A stretch of 64,000 nucleotides of DNA from Halapricum hydrolyticum (GTDB lineage: Archaea > Halobacteriota > Halobacteria > Halobacteriales > Haloarculaceae): assembly GCF_025517535.1 (NCBI RefSeq), contig NZ_JAOPKC010000005.1, forward strand, positions 62,001-126,000. Direction: 5' to 3'. The notes under the pieces were generated by a model, which did no database searches, was not told where the DNA came from, and saw only the letters and a list, made by a program, of their open reading frames with translations. Made by a program: the position numbers and the translations under genes. Positions 17,051-25,266 of the stretch are shown piece by piece (positions within the stretch are counted from its first letter, which is position 1; the number at the start of each line of letters is the position of its first letter).

Positions 17051-17325
17051 ATCTTCGATTCGGCGTCCTCGGCCAGTTCCTTCATCCGCTTGCCGATGCG
17101 ACCGGCGTCGGAGAACTCGTCGTCGCTCATCGCCGTGGCCAGGGCGTTGCCCAGGACGAACACGGCGTGTTTGTGTTCGCTCTTGGACTTGTGGACGTCC
17201 GCGGGCGTGACGTCGAGCTCCTCGTAGGGGTCGAACAGCCCCTCTTCGACGTGGTCCTGTTCGCGGAAGTACTCCATGATGGTAACCATGTGCTCGTGGA
17301 GTTCTAAGAGCTCGTCTTTGTGCAT
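17047..17325 (-). CDS. UPF0058 family small protein
   Basis: A 92-residue helical protein: MHKDELLELHEHMVTIMEYF, then HVEEGLFDPYEELDV, HKSKSEHKHAVFVLGNAL, as in archaeal UPF0058 proteins. The histidine-rich helices could bind metal, but this is not shown. A TATA-like sequence (CCTTAAG on the minus strand) lies about 29-35 nt upstream. The function is unknown. The gene is followed head-on by the enoyl-CoA hydratase gene with a 4-nt overlap of stop regions. Confidence 0.85.
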   Translation of the reverse strand: MHKDELLELHEHMVTIMEYFREQDHVEEGLFDPYEELDVTPADVHKSKSEHKHAVFVLGNALATAMSDDEFSDAGRIGKRMKELAEDAESKI

Positions 17326-17438
17326 TCGTGTGTCTTAGTTGGACAGACGGCGGCTTAAGGATTGCCCGCCAGAGACTACCAGACGTACGTTCCGCGAGAA
17401 TCGCCGCGTCCGGTCGAACGTCGACCGCCAGTTCCGAG

Positions 17439-17654
17439 TCAGAACACGTACTCGTCGTCGTGACCCATCATCCCGTCGTCTTCCAGTCCCGGCTCTTCCT
17501 CCTCGTCGATCGGCCCGCTCGTCTTGTAGGCTTTCAATCCTGTCGAGAGCAGATCTTCGATCGCTTCCTCGCGGTTGAGGAACTCGCCTTTCTCGACGAG
17601 CTGGGCGATCTGCATCTCCAGGTGCTCCGGTACGTTGATCTCTACTTTCGCCAT
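17439..17654 (-). CDS. Small ribbon-helix-helix (CopG/Arc-like) protein
   Basis: A 71-residue protein: MAKVEINVPEHLEMQIAQLV then EFLNREEAIEDLLSTGLKAY, which is the strand-helix-helix pattern of CopG-type dimeric DNA-binding proteins, and an acidic tail rich in Glu/Asp/Gly (EEEEPGLEDDGMMGHDDEY). The ATG at 17652-17654 is placed about 30 nt after a TATA-like sequence (GACTTAAATG on the minus strand). The longer open frame upstream has non-conserved composition. It is probably a transcription regulator of unknown target. No toxin gene is adjacent, so an antitoxin role is not suggested. Confidence 0.8.
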   Translation of the reverse strand: MAKVEINVPEHLEMQIAQLVEKGEFLNREEAIEDLLSTGLKAYKTSGPIDEEEEPGLEDDGMMGHDDEYVF

Positions 17655-17742
17655 CGGACTGTTCCCCGCTTCGCCAGAGGGGCATTTAAGTCTGACGGGG
17701 TTGCAGCCTCCAGTCCAGTGGTCGCTGCGGGGCCGTACAGTC

Positions 17743-19917
17743 TCACAGTTCGGCTCTGTCAGCACGGAGGACGACCGCGTGCTCGACGCTGACGCCGTCG
17801 CCGTCGGAGACGTCGATGTCGGTCAGCAGATCGGTCGTTTCGACGCCGGCCGGTAGCGAGACGGTCGCGGCGTCCCCCCCGAAGTTGAGCACGACCAGTA
17901 CCTGCCCGTCCTCGCTCCCGCGGGCGTAGGCGACGACCCCGTCCGGCTGGTCGTCGAGTTCGATCGGCGTCGTCGGAGCGTCGCTTGCCAGTTCGGACAG
18001 CGAGTCGCGGGCCGCGATCAGGTTCTCGTAGTAGGCCGTGAGTTCCTCGTCGACATCGTCCCAGTTCATCGTCCCGCGCTGGTCGGCGACGCCGGTCTCC
18101 TGGCCGTAGTAGAGCATCGGCGCGCCGGGCAGGGTGAACGTCGCCGCGCCGGCAGCCATCTGCGAGTCGCGGTCGCCGATCGAGAGATACCGTTCCATGT
18201 CGTGGTTTTCGACGTAGTTGAGGAAGGCCGTGTGGCCGGGGTAGCCCTCCGTCGCCCGATCGTCGAGCACGTCGTTGACGGCCGTGGCGTCTGCCTCGCC
18301 CCGGCCGATCGCGCGAAGCGTCTCGTTGAACCCGTAATCGAAGTGGGCGTCGAACTGGTTCTCCGCGAGGTCGCTGTGCCAGGGGACCGTCTCGTCGAGC
18401 AGGAGAAAGTCCTCGTCGCGGGCCTTGACGCGGTCGCGGACGTTCATCCAGAAGCTCCGCGGGACGCCCCAGGCGACGTCACACCGGAAGCCGTCGACGA
18501 TCCCCTGCCAGTGGTCGACGACGTCGAGCAGCCACGACCGCAGCGCCAGCGAGTCGTAATCGACGACCGGGATCCCCTGCCAGTACGCGTAGGTCAGGGC
18601 CGTGTCGCCGTACGCCCACTCGTAGAGCCCGCGGAAGAACTCCTGATCGTCCTCGGCGACGTTTCGGTCGTGCTTTGCGGCCTGGAAGTACGGGTGTTCG
18701 CGGGCCGTGTGGTTGATGACGAGGTCGAAGATGACCCTGATGTCTCGCTCGTGGGCGGCCTCGACCAGCGCCTCGAAGTCCTCGGTGCTGCCCAGGTCGT
18801 CGGCCGTCTCGTAGTAGTCGATGACGTCGTAGCCGTGCGGGCCGCCCGGCTGGGTCTCGTCGCGGTGGCTGTGGGCGTCCAGGACCGGCGTCAGCCAGAG
18901 CGCGTCGACGCCCAGCTCCTCGAGATAGTCGAGCCGACTCTCGATCGTCTCGAAGGTCACCTCGTCGTCGAACCGGCGGACGAAGATCTCGTAGATCGTC
19001 GCGTCTTCGATCCACTCCGGGGGATCGTTGGGGTGTGCCGTCGAGCCGTCCGGCTCCAGGCGGACGAAATCGGCGACGCTGTGGCGATCGTCGACCGCGA
19101 CGGCGTGGATTCTGACGGTCTCAGTAACCGCTTCGACGGGAACGGTCGCGGTGTGAGACGTCCCCGAGACCGACGACGGGACGAGGAGTCCGGGATCGTC
19201 CAGTGCGTCCCGATCGCGGTCGTCGACGTAGAACTCCACGTCCAGATCCTCGACGGCGTTGTCGCTGTCGGGACTGGGTCGGGCGTCGGCCTCGACGATG
19301 AATTGATCGCCGTCCTCGTTCAACTCGGCACTGAGCGTGACCCGCGGCTGAGGGTCGTCTTCGTCTTCCTTGGGGAACGCCCTGACGGTCAACTCGCAGG
19401 TCTCGTCCGGGCCGTCCATCTCCAGGCGGTACTCGCCCGGCACGTCCGGCTCGAAGTGAACGACTGACGTATCGCCGAGGTCCGCCTCGGAGGCCGCTGG
19501 GGCCTCGGCGATCGACCATGCGTAGTCGGCGTCCCGATCCGGATCGAACGGCGCGAGGTCGCCGTCGACGCCGGACAGCTCGACGTCGAGTGGCGAGAGG
19601 TTCGTGTCCGTTCCGGGCCCGTGCAGGAGTTCGCCCAGCGGCTCGGCCCCGACGCTTGTGAACCGCGGCGGACCAGGATGGTGCGAGTCTCCGGGTTCGA
19701 TCCGCGGCACGTCCGACGGCTGGAGCAGTTCACTGGACGGCTCCGACGGCGTGGGCGTTTCCGTCTTCCCCGCCGTCGTGGTGTCTGTCCCCGTCGGCGT
19801 CTCCGTTCCGTCGCCGTCAGCGTTACACCCGGTGATGGCTCCGATACCGGCTACCCCCGCGGCAGCGAGTATCCGGCGGCGCGTCAACTGGTTCGACTTG
19901 TCGGTATGTGGGGCCAT
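17743..19917 (-). CDS. Secreted/lipid-anchored GH13 alpha-amylase family glycoside hydrolase (Tat substrate)
   Basis: A 724-residue protein. The N-terminus has a twin-arginine signal (QLTRRRILAAAGVAGIGAI) ending in a lipobox-like TGC, so it is exported folded and probably anchored at Cys. A Thr/Glu/Pro-rich linker and a beta-sandwich region (about 60-320) precede the catalytic barrel. GH13 motifs are complete: VIFDLVINH, GFRCDVAW (nucleophile Asp near 480), LLLDETVPW (acid/base Glu near 508) and NYVENHDMERY (Asp near 573), with a C-terminal beta domain. This set fits alpha-amylase, neopullulanase or cyclomaltodextrinase activity on alpha-glucans. A TATA-like sequence (CCTTATG on the minus strand) sits 25-31 nt upstream of ATG 19917. 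Confidence 0.9.
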   Translation of the reverse strand: MAPHTDKSNQLTRRRILAAAGVAGIGAITGCNADGDGTETPTGTDTTTAGKTETPTPSEPSSELLQPSDVPRIEPGDSHHPGPPRFTSVGAEPLGELLHGPGTDTNLSPLDVELSGVDGDLAPFDPDRDADYAWSIAEAPAASEADLGDTSVVHFEPDVPGEYRLEMDGPDETCELTVRAFPKEDEDDPQPRVTLSAELNEDGDQFIVEADARPSPDSDNAVEDLDVEFYVDDRDRDALDDPGLLVPSSVSGTSHTATVPVEAVTETVRIHAVAVDDRHSVADFVRLEPDGSTAHPNDPPEWIEDATIYEIFVRRFDDEVTFETIESRLDYLEELGVDALWLTPVLDAHSHRDETQPGGPHGYDVIDYYETADDLGSTEDFEALVEAAHERDIRVIFDLVINHTAREHPYFQAAKHDRNVAEDDQEFFRGLYEWAYGDTALTYAYWQGIPVVDYDSLALRSWLLDVVDHWQGIVDGFRCDVAWGVPRSFWMNVRDRVKARDEDFLLLDETVPWHSDLAENQFDAHFDYGFNETLRAIGRGEADATAVNDVLDDRATEGYPGHTAFLNYVENHDMERYLSIGDRDSQMAAGAATFTLPGAPMLYYGQETGVADQRGTMNWDDVDEELTAYYENLIAARDSLSELASDAPTTPIELDDQPDGVVAYARGSEDGQVLVVLNFGGDAATVSLPAGVETTDLLTDIDVSDGDGVSVEHAVVLRADRAEL

Positions 19918-20035
19918 ACCTTGGGCAGATGGCCCTGCGCTCATAAGGATTAGGATATTTGTTCATCATACTTTCCGCGCCGGGCCGCGTCTCCAACGGG
20001 AGCGTTGATATCGCTGGCTCCCCACAGGACCAGAT

Positions 20036-20719
20036 ATGACCGACGAGGCGGAATACGAGGAGTACCGGAACACGCTCGACGAGATCGTCGACGGTGGGGG
20101 GTGCGTGGAGACGATGACTGCCGCCCAGGGGTTGCGCCGGGGTGAGACGTCACGGCGGGACCTCCTGGGTAGCGACGCGATCGCCGGGTCGGTCTCGGAC
20201 GTGATCAGGGAGGTCGACGCCGAGGACGTTCGGGCGACGTTGCGGGAGGGATACGACGACCTCGCTGACGTACGGGAGGCCTTCAGGGAGACGGTCGACC
20301 CGGCGCTGTTCGACGTGCTGGCCGCGGACGGCGTCGATCTCGCGATGGACGCCCTCACGCTCGATCCGGCGGTCTGTCTGAAGACCTTCACCGAGGCCGA
20401 TCTCGACGAGGCGATCACGCTCGTCCCGAACGTCTCTAAGGACGGCGTCGTCGGTCGGATCGTCGCCCGGGTGACAGCCGCGGGCGAACCCGTGACGGTC
20501 CACGCGATCCCGTCGTGGGACCGTTCCTACGCGGTCCGGGACAGCACTCGGCTCGTCTTGCCCGACGGGACGATCGAAGACTGTGCGGACGCGTCCGAAC
20601 GCGGCACGGGCGTCGACTGCGATCCCGAACAGGCCGCCCGAACCGAGTACGTCCAGACGGCCTGCACCGTCGCGGGCGAGACGTACGTTCTCACGACGAC
20701 CTGCTCGCCGGCACAGTAG
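20036..20719 (+). CDS. Hypothetical protein with C-terminal paired cysteines
   Basis: A 227-residue acidic protein I do not recognise. Residues 1-110 are helical and charged, and include ETSRRDLLGSDA, which looks like a Tat motif but lacks a following hydrophobic stretch and lies too far from the start. The C-terminal half is beta-rich (VVGRIVARVTAAGEPVTVHA) and holds cysteines in IEDCADA, GVDCDPE, QTACTVA and TTTCSPA, spaced like a disulfide or metal site. No membrane segment is seen. It lies alone between the amylase and ZIP genes with a weak AT-rich element (ttgatatc) upstream. Confidence 0.7.
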   Translation: MTDEAEYEEYRNTLDEIVDGGGCVETMTAAQGLRRGETSRRDLLGSDAIAGSVSDVIREVDAEDVRATLREGYDDLADVREAFRETVDPALFDVLAADGVDLAMDALTLDPAVCLKTFTEADLDEAITLVPNVSKDGVVGRIVARVTAAGEPVTVHAIPSWDRSYAVRDSTRLVLPDGTIEDCADASERGTGVDCDPEQAARTEYVQTACTVAGETYVLTTTCSPAQ

Positions 20720-20740
20720 GCACATCAGGGACGGCTCGCG

Positions 20741-21601
20741 TTATGCCGCGACCGTGAGCCACGCGACGAGCACGGCCAGTCCGCCGAGGGTCGTGCTCGC
20801 GAGCGCGTGTGTTCGCATCCGGTCGAGGACCGCGTGTGCGTGCTCGTCGTGTTCGGACAGCTGGTCGATCTCGCCGCCGACCTCGCAGGTAGGCAGAAAG
20901 TCCATCGCCACGTGCAGGAACACGCCCGACGCGAACCCGAAGACGGCGGCGTTGAAGACCGCGGAGTCCGGGAACGCGATCGTCGCGACGGGGATCGCGG
21001 TCAGACCGACGCCTGCCGCCGGCAGCAAGATCGGTAGCGCGGAGTCGCCAGCGAGCGTCGAGCGGCGGGCGGCCGCGTACCCGGCGGGGCCCTTGTGGGA
21101 GACGATCGCAACCCCGAGCAAGAGACCGAGCTCGGGCATCGCACCGTAGATGACGCCAATAATGAGCCCGGCCGAGAGTGCGTGGGCGGCTAACTCCGTC
21201 GCGGTCGTGTCCATCGGGAGTTCCAGGTGGGTCAGCCGGTGACCAACCGTGTGAGCGTTGTACCCGATGAGGACGCCGGCGGCGATGCCGAACCCCCCTA
21301 CCTGCGCGTGCTGGCTGATGGCTTGCGGGACCAGAAAAACGGCGGCACTGGTGATCATCGCGCCGCTCGCCAGGCCGTACCCCCACACCAGTCGCGTGGG
21401 GTCGCGGTCCCCCATGCGCGCCCCGAGCAGTGCGCCGCCGGCCATCGCGCCGAAGGCGATCCAGGCGATCGCGAGCAGCTTCCACCGCTCGGTGACGACC
21501 GCCAGCACCGAGACCCCGAGAAACGCTACGACCGAACCGAGACCCAGAATCGTCTCGCCGTCGGTCAGCTCGACTCCCTGAACCGTCGATGTTCGTCCCA
21601 T
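20741..21601 (-). CDS. ZIP family divalent metal transporter
   Basis: A 286-residue membrane protein with about eight hydrophobic segments. Metal-path motifs resemble the ZIP family: AHALSAGLIIGVIYG (TM4-like His), LGVAIVSHKGPAG (TM5-like HxGP), and GFASGVFLHVAMDFLPTCE (TM-associated HxxxD). A His-rich loop DQLSEHDEHAHAV follows. Members take up Zn2+, Fe2+ or Mn2+. A TATA-like GGTTAAC on the minus strand precedes the ATG by about 30 nt. Substrate is unknown; the gene is single. Confidence 0.85.
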   Translation of the reverse strand: MGRTSTVQGVELTDGETILGLGSVVAFLGVSVLAVVTERWKLLAIAWIAFGAMAGGALLGARMGDRDPTRLVWGYGLASGAMITSAAVFLVPQAISQHAQVGGFGIAAGVLIGYNAHTVGHRLTHLELPMDTTATELAAHALSAGLIIGVIYGAMPELGLLLGVAIVSHKGPAGYAAARRSTLAGDSALPILLPAAGVGLTAIPVATIAFPDSAVFNAAVFGFASGVFLHVAMDFLPTCEVGGEIDQLSEHDEHAHAVLDRMRTHALASTTLGGLAVLVAWLTVAA

Positions 21602-21817
21602 TAGTAATTCAGCCCGGATAGTTGTTAACCGTCTGTGTTAGTGTCCGCCAGTCGTGAAGATAAGAGCTTCGATGCGCTGAGCGTGCCACGGTGATCACCC
21701 CGTCGGGCCCACGGGTCGCTGCGAGCCGTCGCTCGCGCTCGAAGAGTTCGCTGACGACGCCGTGAGTCTACGATTCGCCGGACGGCGCGTAGGATCGTCC
21801 CCAGCAGTTTGGCACGT

Positions 21818-21825
21818 GATTTATG
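21818..21825 (+). promoter_or_regulatory. TATA box of the bacterioruberin operon
   Basis: gatttatg lies 23-30 nt before the crtD ATG at 21848, at the end of a 246-bp intergenic region with no other AT-rich stretch close to the start. Confidence 0.5.
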
Positions 21826-21847
21826 CCGGTTGGAAACGGTATATCAA

Positions 21848-23413
21848 ATGATGCAATCGCTTTCGGATCTGCAGGTCGTGGTCGTCGGTGGCGGGATCGG
21901 TGGACTCTCCTCGGCGTGTTATCTCGCTGACGCCGGCGCGGACGTCACCGTGCTGGAAAAGAACGAACAGCTGGGTGGACGGGCGAGTCGGCTGGAACGC
22001 GAGGGGTTCGTCTTCGACATGGGCCCGTCGTGGTACCTCATGCCGGACGTCTTCGAGCGGTTCTTCGAGCATTTCGATCGCGAACCCGAGGAGTTCTACG
22101 AACTCGAACGGCTCGATCCACACTATCGGATCTTCTACAAAGACGGCGAGGCGAGCAGTCTCCCCGACGCCCCGAGCAGGGGATCGAGCGACTCACAGGA
22201 TCACCGGGTCATCGATATCAGCCCTGACCGGGCGGAAAACCGCGAGCTGTTCGAGTCGATCGAGCCGGGTGCTGGCGAGGCTTTCGAGGAGTATCTCGCG
22301 ACCAGCGAGACCCACTACCGGACCGCGATGGAACAGTTCGTCTACGAGGACCGCTCGCGGCTCAGAGACTGGATCGACCTGGACGTGATGCGCGCGGCCC
22401 CGATCGGGTTCCAGTTGCTGGGCTCGATGCAGGGACACGTCGAGGACTACTTCCAGAACCCCAAGCTCCAGCAGATCATGCAGTACACGCTGGTCTTCCT
22501 CGGCGGCTCCCCGGAGAACACGCCGGCGCTGTACAACATGATGAGCCACGTCGACTTCAACCTCGGCGTCTACTATCCCGTCCCGAAGGACGGCGACGGA
22601 CCTGGCGGGGTTGGTGTCGTCGTCGACGCCATCGCCGAACTGGCCGAGGAACTCGGCGTCACCTTCGAAACCGACAGCGAAGTCGACGAGATCACGCGCC
22701 GAAAGGACGCTTTCCACGTCGAGACGGTCGACGGTGACATCTACCGACCCGATCGGGTCGTCGTCAACGCCGACTACCGCCACGCCGAACAGGAGCTGAT
22801 GCCCGAACACGAGCGCCAGTACGACGCTGACTACTGGGAAGGCCGCACCTATGCCCCCTCTGCGTTCCTCATGTACCTGGGCGTCGAGGGTGACGTCGAG
22901 GAACTGGCCCATCACACCCTCGTCCTGCCGGAGGACTGGGATCCGCACTTCGAGCAGATCTTCGACCGCCCGGCCTGGCCCGACGACCCCGCGTATTACC
23001 TCTGTGTCCCCTCGAAGACCGACGACGCCGTCGCGCCCGAGGGACACAGCAACCTGTTCGTGCTCGTTCCGCTTGCACCCGGGCTGCGCGACACCGAGGC
23101 CTTGCGTGAGCGCTACCGTGAGGAGATCCTCGAGGACGTCGCGGCGAACACCGGCGTCGATCTGCGCAATCGCATCGTCGTCGAGGAGACCTTCGCCGTC
23201 GACGATTTCGTCGACCGGTACAACGCCACCGAGGGAACGGCCCTGGGACTGGCGCACACGCTCCGCCAGACCGCGCTCTTGCGGCCGAACAATCGCTCGT
23301 CGGCGGTCGACGGGCTGTACTTCACCGGCTCGTTCACCACGCCCGGAATCGGCGTCCCGATGACGCTTATCAGCGGCGAACACGCTGCACAGGCACTGGC
23401 CGAAGACCGGTGA
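21848..23413 (+). CDS. crtD: Carotenoid 3,4-desaturase CrtD (CrtI-family)
   Basis: A 521-residue FAD enzyme with the Rossmann start VVVVGGGIGGLSSACYLADA and LGGRASRLEREGFVFDMGPS, and the C-terminal CrtI signature DGLYFTGSFTTPGIGVPMTL. The family includes phytoene desaturase and carotenoid 3,4-desaturase. The order with lyeJ and cruF directly downstream is the same as the characterised Haloarcula japonica bacterioruberin cluster, so CrtD (desaturation at C-3,4 of the elongated carotenoid) is preferred over CrtI. ATG 21848 and 21851 are both possible; a TATA box 23-30 nt upstream supports 21848. It overlaps or nearly abuts lyeJ. Confidence 0.85.
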   Translation: MMQSLSDLQVVVVGGGIGGLSSACYLADAGADVTVLEKNEQLGGRASRLEREGFVFDMGPSWYLMPDVFERFFEHFDREPEEFYELERLDPHYRIFYKDGEASSLPDAPSRGSSDSQDHRVIDISPDRAENRELFESIEPGAGEAFEEYLATSETHYRTAMEQFVYEDRSRLRDWIDLDVMRAAPIGFQLLGSMQGHVEDYFQNPKLQQIMQYTLVFLGGSPENTPALYNMMSHVDFNLGVYYPVPKDGDGPGGVGVVVDAIAELAEELGVTFETDSEVDEITRRKDAFHVETVDGDIYRPDRVVVNADYRHAEQELMPEHERQYDADYWEGRTYAPSAFLMYLGVEGDVEELAHHTLVLPEDWDPHFEQIFDRPAWPDDPAYYLCVPSKTDDAVAPEGHSNLFVLVPLAPGLRDTEALRERYREEILEDVAANTGVDLRNRIVVEETFAVDDFVDRYNATEGTALGLAHTLRQTALLRPNNRSSAVDGLYFTGSFTTPGIGVPMTLISGEHAAQALAEDR

Positions 23414-23430
23414 CTGAAGCGAGTCGACCC

Positions 23431-24315
23431 ATGCCCGACACCAGTCTCGGCGATCGGTTCGGCGGCGTCCTCCCCTCCGAGGAGTCGTCGCTGGGATATC
23501 TGTTCTGGCTTTCGCGACCCCGATTCTGGCTGTATCTGGCCGGACCGGTGATCGTCGGGGTTGCCTACGCCGCCAGCACGCCCCGAGCGCTGTTCTCACC
23601 GCTCGCCGTCGCGCTGTTCGCGTACTTCCTCGTGCCCGCGAACGTCTTCCTGTACGGGATCAACGACGTCTTCGACGCCGATATCGACGAGGCCAATCCC
23701 AAGAAAGACGAGAAGGAAGTACGCTATCGGGGCGATCCGCTGGTGATCCTGGCGGTGTTCGCGGCCGGCGGCCTCGGCGTGTTGCTGGTGCTGTTCCTGA
23801 ACGCCGAGGCGATCGCTCCGATCGGGCTGTTCTATCTGCTCGCGATCGAGTACAGCGCGCCCCCGCTGCGGTTCAAGACGACGCCGCTTCTGGACTCACT
23901 CTCGAACGGCCTGTACGCGCTCCCGGGGATCGCTGCCTACGCCGCGGTCGCGGGCCAGTACCCGCCGCTCGCGGCGATGGTCGGCGGCTGGCTGTGGACG
24001 ATGGCGATGCACACCTTCAGCGCGATTCCCGACATCGAACCCGACCGCGAGGCGGGAATCCGAACGACGGCGACACTACTTGGGAAAGAGTGGACCTACG
24101 CCTACTGTGCGCTCGTCTGGCTCGGTGCAGCGGTCGCGTTCGGCGTCGTCCACCCGTTCCTCGGTGGCGTGCTGGGCGTCTACCCGCTGATCGCGATCGC
24201 GATCACCCGCTCTGAAGTGGCGGTCGATCGGGCCTACTGGTGGTTCCCGGCGATCAATACGGTCGTCGGCGCAGTGCTGACCATGGCGGCGCTGTGGGTG
24301 ATGCTGCATGCCTGA
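23431..24315 (+). CDS. lyeJ: Lycopene elongase / 1,2-hydratase LyeJ (UbiA-type prenyltransferase)
   Basis: About 294 residues with UbiA-superfamily motifs: SRPRFWLYLAGP at the N-terminus, first Asp-rich motif YGINDVFDADIDEANPKKDE and second SAIPDIEPDREAGIRTTAT, plus eight to nine TM helices. In haloarchaea this enzyme adds C5 isoprene units to lycopene towards C50 bacterioruberin. A GTG at 23410 overlaps the crtD stop by 4 nt and could also be the start; ATG 23431 is chosen because the upstream seven residues add nothing conserved. The next gene (cruF) begins 8 nt before the stop, so all three are cotranscribed. Confidence 0.9.
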   Translation: MPDTSLGDRFGGVLPSEESSLGYLFWLSRPRFWLYLAGPVIVGVAYAASTPRALFSPLAVALFAYFLVPANVFLYGINDVFDADIDEANPKKDEKEVRYRGDPLVILAVFAAGGLGVLLVLFLNAEAIAPIGLFYLLAIEYSAPPLRFKTTPLLDSLSNGLYALPGIAAYAAVAGQYPPLAAMVGGWLWTMAMHTFSAIPDIEPDREAGIRTTATLLGKEWTYAYCALVWLGAAVAFGVVHPFLGGVLGVYPLIAIAITRSEVAVDRAYWWFPAINTVVGAVLTMAALWVMLHA

Positions 24316-25204
24316 ATCGCCGTTCCCGCCCCTGGAGCGACGGGACCGGGCCGGCATCGAGGACTGGCTCGACCGCCTGGTCTCGGAGAACCGCTTTACG
24401 ATCGCGGTGGTCTTCCCCGCTGTCGGCGCGATATCGCTGTACGCCTCGGCGATGGGGTGGTATCCCGATCCGGTCTCGTTCATGTCGTTCAACCCGTGGT
24501 TCATCCTGCTGGGCGTGATCGTTATGCGGCTGCCGCTGGTCGCCGGCCTCGCGCCGCTGGTCGATCGGCGGGCCGCGTTCGCGCTGGCGGCCGTCACGGC
24601 CTACGCCTTCGGGATCGAGATGCTCGGCGTCTCGACGGGCTGGCCCTACGGGGCCTTTGAGTACGGGATCGACCTCGGGCCGATGCTTTTGGGACTGGTC
24701 CCGATCGGTCTCCCCGTGTTTTTCTTCCCGCTGGTGCTCAACAGCTATCTGCTCGATCTGCTGTTGCTCGGCGAGAAGGCTCGATCGACGTCGGTCCGCT
24801 TGCTCGCGGTGATCGCGACGGTGCTACTGATGGATCTCGTCCTGGACCCGGCGGCCGTCGGGCTGGGCTTCTGGATGTACGAGGGCGGCGGCGCTTATTA
24901 CGGCGTCCCGTGGTCGAACTACGCCGGCTGGGTGCTCTCGGCGACCGTCTCGGTCGTCCTGTTCGACGTCGCGTTCGACACCGAGGCGCTGTTCGCCCGC
25001 CTGCGCTCGTGTCCGTTCATGCTCGACGATCTGGTGAGCTTCGTCATCCTCTGGGGGACGATCAACGTCGCCTTCGGCAACTGGATCCCGGCCGGATTCG
25101 CGGGTCTGTTCGGCGTCAGTCTGCTCGTGACCGACCGCTTCGACTTCGACGTCCGCGATACGATCCCCGGAGCGGGCTGGGTCGCGCCACCGAAAAGCGA
25201 CTAG
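24308..25204 (+). CDS. cruF: Bisanhydrobacterioruberin hydratase CruF
   Basis: A 298-residue polytopic membrane protein (about seven TM segments) of the CruF carotenoid hydratase family, catalysing the last steps to bacterioruberin. Visible family features are FGIEMLGVSTGWPYGAFEYG, LMDLVLDPAAVGLGFWMYE and GVPWSNYAGWVLSA, in which acidic and aromatic residues line the membrane face. It overlaps lyeJ by 8 nt and is the last gene of crtD-lyeJ-cruF, as in Haloarcula. Bacterioruberin is the major red membrane pigment of haloarchaea. Confidence 0.92.
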   Translation: MPESPFPPLERRDRAGIEDWLDRLVSENRFTIAVVFPAVGAISLYASAMGWYPDPVSFMSFNPWFILLGVIVMRLPLVAGLAPLVDRRAAFALAAVTAYAFGIEMLGVSTGWPYGAFEYGIDLGPMLLGLVPIGLPVFFFPLVLNSYLLDLLLLGEKARSTSVRLLAVIATVLLMDLVLDPAAVGLGFWMYEGGGAYYGVPWSNYAGWVLSATVSVVLFDVAFDTEALFARLRSCPFMLDDLVSFVILWGTINVAFGNWIPAGFAGLFGVSLLVTDRFDFDVRDTIPGAGWVAPPKSD

Positions 25205-25266
25205 TCGTTGCTCGCAGGTGGACCGATACCGACATGGGTTTGTCGTGCCCGATCCAACCGCGGACG

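Noticed and set aside
18202..19467. 420-codon open frame on the plus strand opposite the amylase gene
   Set aside because: Antisense shadow of a gene with complete GH13 motifs; translation is Val/Asp/Arg-rich with no recognisable domain.
20036..20719. Halocin or other secreted peptide precursor, because of the C-terminal cysteines
   Set aside because: No usable signal peptide or processing site is visible and the layout does not resemble known halocin precursors.
21848..23413. Phytoene desaturase CrtI
   Set aside because: Same superfamily, but the neighbours lyeJ and cruF in the order known from Haloarcula indicate the 3,4-desaturase CrtD; activity has not been tested.
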